From assembly GCA_017551845.1 (NCBI GenBank), contig JAFZKR010000065.1:1-19081 (forward strand): a DNA stretch of 19,081 bases, given 5' to 3'. The notes beneath the pieces were generated by a model. It had not been told where the DNA came from and searched no databases. It saw nothing but the letters and a program-made list of their open reading frames with translations. The position numbers and the translations under genes are program-made. The DNA is from Bacteroidaceae bacterium. Its GTDB lineage: Bacteria > Bacteroidota > Bacteroidia > Bacteroidales > Bacteroidaceae. Positions 8,006-14,581 of this stretch are shown piece by piece. Positions within the stretch are counted from its first letter, which is position 1. The number at the start of each line of letters is the position of its first letter.

Positions 8006-9205
8006 TATGAAGAGTCCCGAGAGCCGTTTTACTATGGCGGCAGCTACGCGCCTTTTAGACATGAGCGGAAGGGGCTCTTCGCCGTTGCGGTCTATGAGAG
8101 TCACCTTGTTAGTGTCATAGCCGAATCCTGCACCCTTGTCACGCATGGAGTTGAGTACTATGAAATCCAGGTTCTTGCGTTCCAGTTTATCATGGGCGTT
8201 GGCAGATGCGTCATCTGTCTCGAGGGCGAATCCCACGAGACGCTGGTCCGGGCGCTTGGATGCCCCCAGTGCGGCAGCAATATCCCGGGTGGGCTTGAGT
8301 TTGAGCGTGATCTCACCTTTGCGCTTAATTTTGGAGCCCGATACTAACTCCGGTGTATAGTCGGCCACGGCGGCACAGAGAATGGCGGCATCGGCCTCGG
8401 GAAAGCGGGCAACGGCCTCACGGTACATGTCGGCAGCCGATGTTACGTCAATCCTCGTGATACGCGGATTCTGAGTGACAAGCGTCACAGGACCGGCTAT
8501 CAAGGTGACATCGGCCCCGGCGGCCGCACACTCCTCGGCCAATGCGAATCCCATCTTGCCGGTGGAGTGGTTGCCTATGAAACGGACTGGGTCTATGGCC
8601 TCATGAGTGGGGCCTACGGTTATGAGAATTTTTTTTTTTGAGAGTTCAAGTGAGGCGGCGAAATGCTGCTGCAGCACATTGACAATATCTTCAGGCTCTT
8701 TCATACGGCCTTTGCCCACAAGTTGACTTGCCAGTTCGCCACTTTCGGGTTCAATGATGATGTTGCCTATGGAGCGCAGGGTCTCAATATTGTGTTGCGT
8801 GATAGGATGGCTGTACATGTCCAGATCCATTGCCGGCGCAATGAACACCGGGGCCTTCATGGAAAAATAGGTGGTTATGAGCATGTTGTCGGCCACTCCG
8901 CTTGCCATCTTGCCGAGTGTGGCAGCTGTGCATGGGGCTATCAGCATGGCATCGGCCCATTGGCCAAGTTCCACGTGGCTGTTCCATACACCATCGCGGT
9001 TATTGAAGAACTCGCTGATAACCGGCTTTCGAGTAAGAGTTGAGAGTGTGAGTGGGGTTATGAATTCCTTGCCCGCAGGGGTAATGATAACCTGCACTTC
9101 CGCTCCCTCCTTTACTAGCAGACGTGTCAGGATAGCAGCCTTGTAAGCGGCTATGCTACCGGTTATGCCTAATACTATGTGTTTGTTTTTCAGTATATTA
9201 TCCAT
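7127..9205 (-). CDS. coaBC: CoaBC fused in frame to a DUF4835 exported protein
   Basis: Residues 1-188 are the flavin-dependent phosphopantothenoylcysteine decarboxylase (CoaC): GITGSIAAYKA (13-23), active-site H77 in NSHVELGQWADAMLIAPCTA, and PAMDLDM (124-130). Residues 192-398 are phosphopantothenate-cysteine ligase (CoaB): TVGPTHEAIDPVRFIGNHSTG, AAVADYTP, GFALET, and the usual C-terminal KRRVAAAIV helix. Together they make 4'-phosphopantetheine for coenzyme A in the cytosol. Instead of a stop, the frame runs on through a signal-peptide-like segment (395-413) into a full DUF4835 domain (414-692). CoaBC alone is normally about 400 residues. At E. coli Cys158 the motif reads LASQ (S160). The start shares one base with the exonuclease stop (TAATG). 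No stop codon occurs at the junction; it may be a real fusion or an in-frame internal start. Confidence 0.9.
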   Translation of the reverse strand: MDNILKNKHIVLGITGSIAAYKAAILTRLLVKEGAEVQVIITPAGKEFITPLTLSTLTRKPVISEFFNNRDGVWNSHVELGQWADAMLIAPCTAATLGKMASGVADNMLITTYFSMKAPVFIAPAMDLDMYSHPITQHNIETLRSIGNIIIEPESGELASQLVGKGRMKEPEDIVNVLQQHFAASLELSKKKILITVGPTHEAIDPVRFIGNHSTGKMGFALAEECAAAGADVTLIAGPVTLVTQNPRITRIDVTSAADMYREAVARFPEADAAILCAAVADYTPELVSGSKIKRKGEITLKLKPTRDIAAALGASKRPDQRLVGFALETDDASANAHDKLERKNLDFIVLNSMRDKGAGFGYDTNKVTLIDRNGEEPLPLMSKRRVAAAIVKRLSGLFIMFLMFFLPSTVMAQELDAQVSFNTSKIQGTNRSVFTSLQNAVQELLRTQSWTDYHFAENERIQCVFTFTVNKYEQSTGNMECELIVQSNRPVFNSSYYTTVFNFRDPSVDFTYTEQDRLDYTPGNVGNNLVAVLAYYSLLVIGLDFDTMSLYGGTDILRQAETLAASSQSLGIGWRSFDTNTSRYTIINDYLNGTLAPFRELQYKYHRKGLDDMATNADRGRATITESLELLSSTRQAKSTSALPDLFTEIKKNELLSIYSKGMVKEKEKVADLLTRINPSFTSDWNTIKTQ
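8629..8639 (-). repeat. A11 homopolymer at the CoaC/CoaB boundary
   Basis: On the coding strand eleven A in a row encode the end of S189, K190-K192 and the first base of I193, exactly between the decarboxylase and ligase domains. Loss of one A gives K-K-K-F-S then TAA, a 194-residue CoaC-sized protein. Gain of one A stops about ten codons further on (TGA). Runs of this length are known sites of RNA polymerase slippage and of replication slippage. Confidence 0.9.
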
Positions 9206-9969
9206 TATTTGCTCTGAAGTTTAATTCTTGTCAGAACCTGTTTGGTATTCAGCGGGAAATCCCCTTGAAGTATCCATGAGTAGTAACCGGGGTCGCGGCG
9301 GAACACCTCAATAACCGGCATATCCTTGTATTTCCCGAAGTTGAATACCTCCTGGTTCTTGTCGTTGCGGATTATACGTCCGGCAAAATCCACGTTCCTT
9401 GTGAAGGAAGAGAACTCGGAGAGCCATGAAATATCGTTCTTTAAATCATCAGGATAATGGTCCAGTTGAGCCATGAGAACCTCGTAGGTGGCACGGGTGT
9501 CACCGTCTGCACTATGGGCATCGGTCAGTTCCTTGCCGCAATAGAATTTGTAGGCAGCTGATAGAGTTCGTTGCTCCATTTTGTGAAAAATTACCTGTAC
9601 ATCAATGAAACGGTGACGGCTCAGGTCTATGTCAGCTCCTGCTCTCAGGAATTCCTCGGCCAAGAGCGGCACGTCAAAACGGTTAGAGTTAAAACCTGCT
9701 ATGTCGCTGCCCTCGAAGTCGCGTGCTATCTCTTTGGCTACCTCTTTGAATGTGGGGCACTCCCGGATATCGTCATCGGTAATGCCGTGTACAGCGGTGG
9801 CTTCCTCGGGAATGTGCATACCGGGATTGATACGACGGGTGTGAATATCCTCATTTCCATTAGGCCATACCTTGAGATAGCTTATCTCCACGATACGGTC
9901 CTGAACAGTATTCGTACCTGTAGTTTCCAGGTCGAAGAAAATTAACGGTTTATCAAGCTTGAGTTTCAT
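9205..9969 (-). CDS. DnaQ-like DEDDh 3'-5' exonuclease with ExoX-type C-terminal domain
   Basis: Exonuclease of the DEDDh group, two-metal 3'-5' cleavage. Residues D13 and E15 (FFDLETTG), D99 (FNSNRFD), H152 and D157 (HSADGD) form the complete catalytic set; HGITDDD (61-67) is the usual second block. Residues of about 200-250 carry FGKYKDMPVIEVFRRDPGYYSWIL, which resembles the small FGKYKG domain at the end of ExoX-like exonucleases. It lies between dnaN and coaBC with one-base overlaps on both sides (TGATG and TAATG). Clamp-linked proofreading or repair trimming is a reasonable inference from the neighbour, but no clamp-binding peptide was identified with confidence. At 254 residues it is not the long PolC or UvrC-like form. 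Confidence 0.88.
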   Translation of the reverse strand: MKLKLDKPLIFFDLETTGTNTVQDRIVEISYLKVWPNGNEDIHTRRINPGMHIPEEATAVHGITDDDIRECPTFKEVAKEIARDFEGSDIAGFNSNRFDVPLLAEEFLRAGADIDLSRHRFIDVQVIFHKMEQRTLSAAYKFYCGKELTDAHSADGDTRATYEVLMAQLDHYPDDLKNDISWLSEFSSFTRNVDFAGRIIRNDKNQEVFNFGKYKDMPVIEVFRRDPGYYSWILQGDFPLNTKQVLTRIKLQSK

Positions 9970-11093
9970 CAGTCGTTGAGAACCATTGGCATGAGCAACA
10001 TGAGCAGATTCTCGTCCTGCGCCTGCTCAGCAGGGACTATAACTCCTGCGCGCGACGGATCGGCCAGTTGCAGTACAATCTCCTGGCTCGGTATGTTGTT
10101 GAGAATGTCAATCAGGAAGTTTGCCTTGAAGCCAATACTCATGGGTATGCCTTCATATTGGCAGGTCAGGGTTTCGTTGGCCGAAGTGGAGAAATCAATG
10201 TCTTGTGTGGATATAGATATCTGGCTTTCCTGGATACGCAGTTTGATGAGACCGCTGCTGGCCGGCGAGAAGACTGACACGCGGCGCAGTGCGTTGATGA
10301 GCGTCTGGCGGTCAATAGTAAGGTGGTGCGGATTGTTTTGAGGAATGACCGATGCATAATTGGGATAGCGGCCGTCAATGAGGCGGCACACCATACGGAA
10401 CTCCGGCAGTGAGAACCTTGCAATGCGACTGTCAAACTCAATATCCACTGATTCTACATCCTTACCTATGAGGCTACGGAAGAGCGATGCCGGTTTTTTT
10501 GGCAGGATGAATGAAGACTTGCCCTCGGTCTGCAATGTAGCGTTCTTGCAGCATACCAACTTGTGGCCGTCCGATGCTACAAAAGTGGCACCCTCCTCGT
10601 TGATGTCGAAATAGATACCGTTCATTACAGGACGGAGTTCGTCATCGGCTGTGGCAAATATGGTACGAGTTAGACCGTCGGATAGAATGGATGCTTTGAT
10701 CTTGAGTGATACGGGGTCACTCTGGAGCACGGCAGGGGTAGGGTATTCATCGGCATTCTGTCCCATCATGCGGTATTCGCCGTTCTGATACTCGATTACT
10801 GTTTCAAAGTTACTGTCGTTCACTGTGAATTTGAGCGGTTGCTCAGGAATCTCCTTAAGGGCTTCAAGCAGAGTCTTTGCGGGGAGTGCGAGCTGGCCGT
10901 CACCACTACATTCCACCAAGTCAATGATGGTTTCGAGTGTAGTGTCGTTGTCAGCGGCTGTAGCTGAGAGCTTCCCTTCCTCAATGCGGAACAGGAAATC
11001 GTCAAGGATCGGATAAACGGGTTTGGGGTTGATAACACGGCTGATAGCCTGCAGACGGCTTGTCAGGGCTGAACTGGATACTGTGAAAATCAT
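9969..11093 (-). CDS. dnaN: DNA polymerase III beta sliding clamp
   Basis: 374 residues, the normal length for the ring-forming clamp that holds the replicative polymerase on DNA. The typical three-domain layout is visible: domain 1 from MIFTVSSSALTSRLQAISRVI, domain 2 from about 128 (SLKIKASILSDGLTRTIFATADDELRPVMNGIYFD is the conserved joint), and domain 3 from about 245 (RYPNYASVIPQN). The C-terminus MLLMPMVLND matches the MPM(R/V)L end of the family, which forms part of the partner-binding cleft. It is the first gene of the operon running to 3051. dnaA is not next to it in this window, so the dnaA-dnaN arrangement of many bacteria is absent here. Confidence 0.97.
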   Translation of the reverse strand: MIFTVSSSALTSRLQAISRVINPKPVYPILDDFLFRIEEGKLSATAADNDTTLETIIDLVECSGDGQLALPAKTLLEALKEIPEQPLKFTVNDSNFETVIEYQNGEYRMMGQNADEYPTPAVLQSDPVSLKIKASILSDGLTRTIFATADDELRPVMNGIYFDINEEGATFVASDGHKLVCCKNATLQTEGKSSFILPKKPASLFRSLIGKDVESVDIEFDSRIARFSLPEFRMVCRLIDGRYPNYASVIPQNNPHHLTIDRQTLINALRRVSVFSPASSGLIKLRIQESQISISTQDIDFSTSANETLTCQYEGIPMSIGFKANFLIDILNNIPSQEIVLQLADPSRAGVIVPAEQAQDENLLMLLMPMVLND

Positions 11094-11136
11094 AAATATG
11101 CCTTTTTGTTTGAATTCAACGTTATAGTTTTAAAGG

Positions 11137-11172
11137 TACGCGCATACTCGCGCGTATGCTTTTACAAAGATA
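11137..11172 (-). promoter_or_regulatory. dnaN promoter and 5'-end alternative hairpins
   Basis: On the minus strand TATCTTTG (11165-11172) fits the Bacteroidetes -7 consensus; TTTC lies 20 bases upstream as a possible -33. Transcription would start near 11158, leaving a leader of about 65 bases. Right at that end two overlapping inverted repeats exist: GCATAC-GCGCGA-GTATGC (11142-11159) and TACGCGC-GAGTAT-GCGCGTA (11137-11156). They share bases, so only one can form at a time. Confidence 0.5.
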
Positions 11173-11238
11173 AGGATAAGTAATCGGAAACTGAAAATTT
11201 ATTGTGACAAAAGTTGGGGGTGTTATGAGATAAAACAG

Positions 11239-11246
11239 TAAATTCG
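11239..11246 (+). promoter_or_regulatory. Possible -7 element of the DUF3127 gene
   Basis: TAAATTCG, one mismatch from TAnnTTTG, lies 26 bases before the ATG. A TTG at 11214-11216 is 22 bases upstream, a little far for the -33 box. It is a weak match and is listed because the gene must be transcribed from this gap, divergently from dnaN. Confidence 0.3.
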
Positions 11247-11272
11247 CAGGCGAAAACAGAAAAAAGAATAAT

Positions 11273-11653
11273 ATGGAAATTACAGGAAAAATAATAGCCG
11301 CTCTTGAATCAAGGTCGGGTACATCCAAGACATCGGGCAATCCATGGATGATTCAGGAATTTGTTCTTGAAACGATCAATGAACAATATCCTAAAAAAAT
11401 GATGTTCAGCATTTTCGGAGAAGACAAGATACGTCAGGCTGCAATCAATGTAGGCGATGAGGTCGTAGTCAGTTTTGACATCAATGCCCGTGAATTCAAC
11501 GGCCGTTGGTACAACGATATCCGCGCATGGCGCGTAAGTCACGACGTTAACGGCGCTGTTCCTGCAGCACAGCCCTACGTTGACGCTGCTCCCGCAGCTT
11601 CCGCCCCCGATCCCTTCGCTCCCTCCAACGAGAAGGACGACCTGCCATTCTAA
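11273..11653 (+). CDS. DUF3127 OB-fold protein with SSB-like acidic tip
   Basis: 126 residues. The first part (MEITGKIIAALESRSG, WMIQEFVLET, KKMMFSIFGEDKI, GDEVVVSFDINAREFNGRWYNDIRAWRV) is the DUF3127 pattern of a small OB-fold barrel. Residues of about 95-115 are a low-complexity Ala/Pro linker. The last residues, EKDDLPF, copy the acidic, Phe-ending tip of bacterial SSB proteins (DDDIPF in E. coli), which binds repair and replication partners. The layout of barrel, flexible linker and tip is that of a single-stranded DNA-binding protein, so that role is inferred; DUF3127 has no function known to me. It is divergent from dnaN and ends at the terminator shared with rho. Confidence 0.85.
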   Translation: MEITGKIIAALESRSGTSKTSGNPWMIQEFVLETINEQYPKKMMFSIFGEDKIRQAAINVGDEVVVSFDINAREFNGRWYNDIRAWRVSHDVNGAVPAAQPYVDAAPAASAPDPFAPSNEKDDLPF

Positions 11654-11683
11654 ATTCATTAGCCTGATAGGTCAAGAAGCATA

Positions 11684-11715
11684 AAAAAACAGCCACAGTA
11701 ATGCGGCTGTTTTTT
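11684..11715. terminator. Bidirectional terminator between DUF3127 and rho
   Basis: Perfect 11-bp stem AAAAAACAGCC / GGCTGTTTTTT with a 10-base loop. The A and T tracts make it work in both directions, serving the convergent DUF3127 gene (plus) and rho (minus). Confidence 0.92.
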
Positions 11716-11741
11716 ATTTATGTGCAATTCGATTGCTCTAA

Positions 11742-13724
11742 TCACGAGTTCATGCTGGCCAAGAATTCTGCATTGTCCTTGGTCGTTTCCAGACGGGACT
11801 TGACGAACTCCATCGCCTCAATTGGGTTCATGTCGCTCAGGAACTTGCGAAGTATCCACATGCGGTCAAGAGTGGTTTGGTCAAGCAGCAGGTCGTCGCG
11901 ACGTGTGCTTGAGGCCACGATGTTCACGGCGGGGAAGATACGCTTGTTGCTCAGGTTGCGGTCAAGCTGGAGTTCCATATTGCCTGTTCCTTTGAACTCT
12001 TCGAATATCACCTCGTCCATCTTGGAGCCGGTGTCTATAAGAGCGGTAGCTACAATGGTAAGCGAACCGCCGTTCTCAATGTTACGTGCGGCACCGAAGA
12101 ACCTTTTGGGTTTGTGCAGCGCGTTGGCATCGACACCACCGGAAAGCACCTTGCCGGATGCGGGGGCCACGGTGTTGTAGGCGCGGGCCAGACGTGTGAT
12201 AGAGTCAAGGAATATCACTACATCATGACCGCATTCCACCATTCGTTTGGCTTTCTCAATAACAATGCTGGCTATCTTGACGTGACGTTCGGCAGGCTCG
12301 TCGAAAGTGGAGGCTATCACCTCGGCTTTGACGCTTCGGGCCATATCTGTAACCTCTTCGGGGCGTTCGTCAATGAGCAGCATTATCATGTAAACTTCAG
12401 GATGGTTTGCTGCAATAGAGTTAGCTATATCCTTGAGCAGTATAGTCTTACCTGTTTTGGGCTGTGCCACAATTAGGGCACGCTGTCCCTTGCCTATGGG
12501 TGCGAACATGTCAACCACCCTTGCGGACATGTTGTCATTCTGACCGTTGCAGAGCGTGAATTTTTCATCCGGAAAGAGTGGGGTGAGGTGTTCAAACGGC
12601 ACACGGTCACGTGCGATGGAGGGGTTGAGGCCGTTGATTTTGTTCACCTTGACAAGTGGGAAGTATTTTTCTCCTTCACGCGGAGGACGTATCACACCTT
12701 CCACAACATCACCGGTCTTGAGGCCGAAGAGTTTGATTTGGGATTGCGATACATATATATCATCTGGCGATGCCAGGTAGTTATAGTCTGATGAGCGCAG
12801 GAAACCGTAGTTGTCGGGCATTATTTCCAGTACGCCCTCACCCTTGAGCACATCTCCGAAATCATATGTGCGCTCTTCCGGGCGAACCATAGGTTTGGGT
12901 TCATCCTGCTTGGAAAAAGATCCCTGCTTGCGTTGAGGCTGATGTTGACCATGTCCCTGCTGCTGGGCTGGAGATAGTTGATTGTTTTGTAGGTGGTTCT
13001 GCTCGCGTTCCTGACTGGGCTGGGATTGGTAATCCTGAATTTCAGTATTATTTTCGGGAACCGAAAGAATGTCCTGTGAGGTTGACTCCGGAGCAGTCTG
13101 AACGTCTTCAGTTTCGCTGATAGTCATTAATTGATGTACAGGTTCCTCGTCAATCTCTGGCAGTGGAACTTCAACCTGATTTTTTTTGGGACGACCGCGT
13201 TTCTTGGCAGGATGGGTTGTTGTTTTTTCAGGTTCCTTAGCAGGGGTATCTATGGTGACAGATTCCTCAGGTTTAGCCTGTATAGTTGATTGTGTCTCGG
13301 AGTTCTTATTGGGACGACGACCACGTCTTTTTGCTTGGGAGACAGGTTTTTCCGATTGGATAGCGGGCTGATCAGTTTGAGTACTGGAGGAGTCATCGCT
13401 TGTTTTGACAGTGGCTTTTTCTTCGTTGTCTATTTCTTGTTTAACCTGTTGATGCTGTTGCTGATGTTTCTGATGACCGTGCTCGCCATCGGAGGAGAAC
13501 AACTTCTCCGGGTTTTCCTTACGCGTTACCTTGTTTCTCGTCTTACGCTCGTGCCTGTCTTGTTCCGAAACCCGGTTTTTGGAGCCGGAAATGGCCTGTT
13601 CGTCAAGGATTGCATAAACTAATGTGTTTTTGTCCATGGTTTTTATGGACTGGATGCCCATCTCCTGGGCAATGCTCTGGAGCTCTGATAGCTCCTTACC
13701 TTTAAGTTGAATAATGTTGTACAT
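11742..13724 (-). CDS. rho: Transcription termination factor Rho with long disordered insert
   Basis: RNA-dependent helicase that ends transcription. 660 residues against 419 in E. coli. Residues 1-45 are the Rho_N helix bundle. Residues of about 46-285 are an insert rich in Gln, Glu, Lys, Pro and His, without hydrophobic core pattern, holding two AT-hook-like cores (KRRGRRPNK at 132-140 and KKRGRPKK at 174-181). The cold-shock RNA-binding domain follows (287-365, [23 protein letters not shown]). The ATPase core has Walker A QPKTGKT (421-427), Walker [17 protein letters not shown] and the R loop [21 protein letters not shown]. All core motifs are intact. Large inserts here are usual in Bacteroides, where the disordered region of Rho has been reported to drive condensate formation. 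It is transcribed alone or after tRNA-Asp. Confidence 0.95.
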   Translation of the reverse strand: MYNIIQLKGKELSELQSIAQEMGIQSIKTMDKNTLVYAILDEQAISGSKNRVSEQDRHERKTRNKVTRKENPEKLFSSDGEHGHQKHQQQHQQVKQEIDNEEKATVKTSDDSSSTQTDQPAIQSEKPVSQAKRRGRRPNKNSETQSTIQAKPEESVTIDTPAKEPEKTTTHPAKKRGRPKKNQVEVPLPEIDEEPVHQLMTISETEDVQTAPESTSQDILSVPENNTEIQDYQSQPSQEREQNHLQNNQLSPAQQQGHGQHQPQRKQGSFSKQDEPKPMVRPEERTYDFGDVLKGEGVLEIMPDNYGFLRSSDYNYLASPDDIYVSQSQIKLFGLKTGDVVEGVIRPPREGEKYFPLVKVNKINGLNPSIARDRVPFEHLTPLFPDEKFTLCNGQNDNMSARVVDMFAPIGKGQRALIVAQPKTGKTILLKDIANSIAANHPEVYMIMLLIDERPEEVTDMARSVKAEVIASTFDEPAERHVKIASIVIEKAKRMVECGHDVVIFLDSITRLARAYNTVAPASGKVLSGGVDANALHKPKRFFGAARNIENGGSLTIVATALIDTGSKMDEVIFEEFKGTGNMELQLDRNLSNKRIFPAVNIVASSTRRDDLLLDQTTLDRMWILRKFLSDMNPIEAMEFVKSRLETTKDNAEFLASMNS

Positions 13725-13734
13725 GTCAATGTAT

Positions 13735-13790
13735 GGTTCCGAACATAGCTACATTCAATGGTGACCCACGTGCTATGTACCCTTGGAACT
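13735..13790 (-). promoter_or_regulatory. Structured leader of rho
   Basis: Just upstream of the rho ATG, two nested inverted repeats can form a long stem-loop: GTTCC/GGAAC (13736-13740 with 13785-13789) around CATAGC/GCTATG (13744-13749 with 13772-13777). No TAnnTTTG promoter is seen between tRNA-Asp and rho. A weaker hairpin (AGGC/GCCT) followed by T7 between 13800 and 13850 might partly end the tRNA transcript. Rho often controls its own leader; that such control exists here is inference. Confidence 0.4.
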
Positions 13791-13875
13791 GGTTTGTGTA
13801 AGAGATTAAAAAAATGATTGTAGGCCCGAAATAGCCTCGGATGGCAGGATTGCCGGCTTGTGGGGCATGTTTTTG

Positions 13876-13949
13876 CGGTGCGTATGGGACTCGAACCCAT
13901 GACCTCCGCCGTGACAGGGCGGCATTCTAACCAGCTGAACTAACGCACC
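13876..13949 (-). tRNA. tRNA-Asp (GTC)
   Basis: 74 bases. Acceptor arm GGTGCGT pairs with ACGCACC, discriminator G as expected for Asp. D arm AGTTCAGCTGGTTAGAAT, anticodon stem CCGCC/GGCGG with loop CTGTCAC (anticodon GTC), and T arm GGGTTCGAGTCCC are all present. The 3' CCA is not encoded and must be added after transcription, as in most Bacteroidetes tRNA genes. Confidence 0.97.
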
Positions 13950-13966
13950 TTGCTGATTCGCGGTTA

Positions 13967-13996
13967 CAAAGGTAACTCTTTTTTTTGTATCGGCAA
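13967..13996 (-). promoter_or_regulatory. tRNA-Asp promoter
   Basis: Minus-strand TTG (13994-13996), 19 bases, then TACCTTTG (13967-13974), a very good fit to the Bacteroidetes -33/-7 promoter and 18 bases before the tRNA. The -7 box lies within a small dyad GTTAC-AAAG-GTAAC (13963-13976). The spacer contains eight A in a row. Confidence 0.75.
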
Positions 13997-14014
13997 GCGA
14001 CAGCAATGTTTTTT

Positions 14015-14581
14015 TTAAAAAAATTTCTGCATCAGAATCACTTCAGAGTACGAATCACGGTTTATGAGCCAGTCTCTGAGTCGGCCTGATTCGCCGAAGC
14101 CATTGTTTTCAAACAGGTTGAAGCATTCTTTATTGTCGGAAGGGACTTGACAGAATAATTGGTGGAGTCTCAATACATGACAAGAGTAGTTGCAGATTAT
14201 CTTCAGTGCGGCTGATGCTATGCCTTGCCCGCGGAAGGTAGGAAGCAGTGCTACTCCTACTTCGGCGCGACCGTTGTACGGGTCAATGTCCGTCAAGTCT
14301 ATGCATCCTAAAACATCGTTGTCGGATTCGCTCACAATCATGAAGCGTATCTGGCGGTCTGTATAGAAATCATGGGCCGATTCCATGATGTATTTGTTCA
14401 GCTGATAACGTGAAAACGGGATTGCATTGCCGGAAACCACCCACAAGGCTGTGTCGTTCTCAATCGAGTAGAGAGCGTCCAGATCGGCTGGCTCGGGAGC
14501 GCGCAGACGGATTTTGCCATCGGACAGCGAAACATGTCCGGTCTTCTTGTTCTCTTCGGTCTTGGAATCAGTGTCACTCAT
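14015..14581 (-). CDS. GNAT-family N-acetyltransferase (RimJ/RimL-like)
   Basis: 188 residues. The acetyl-CoA-binding motif A is LPTFRGQGIASAALKIICNYS (R/Q-x-x-G-x-G/A type), preceded by the beta strand AEVGVALL and followed by the motif B-like LFCQVPSDNKECFNLFENNGF. The opening ISLSDGKIRLRAPEPADLDALYSIE-type strand-turn is that of RimJ/RimL-like enzymes that acetylate protein N-termini, lysines, polyamines or small molecules. The substrate cannot be told. The start codon overlaps the stop of the glycosyltransferase gene by 4 bases (ATGA), so the two are translationally coupled. The gene ends in an A/T-only tract (T8A7) without a clear hairpin. Confidence 0.85.
   Translation of the reverse strand: MSDTDSKTEENKKTGHVSLSDGKIRLRAPEPADLDALYSIENDTALWVVSGNAIPFSRYQLNKYIMESAHDFYTDRQIRFMIVSESDNDVLGCIDLTDIDPYNGRAEVGVALLPTFRGQGIASAALKIICNYSCHVLRLHQLFCQVPSDNKECFNLFENNGFGESGRLRDWLINRDSYSEVILMQKFF

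Noticed and set aside
7781..8347. 188-codon open frame opposite the CoaBC-DUF4835 junction
   Set aside because: The minus-strand frame carries recognisable domains throughout, so the plus-strand frame is a by-product of its codon use.
11094..11272. Replication origin next to dnaN
   Set aside because: No cluster of DnaA boxes (TTATNCACA) and no dnaA gene; only short TTATCC repeats and hairpins are seen.
13643..13900. 85-codon open frame across the rho leader and tRNA-Asp
   Set aside because: It overlaps the tRNA gene and has no family features.
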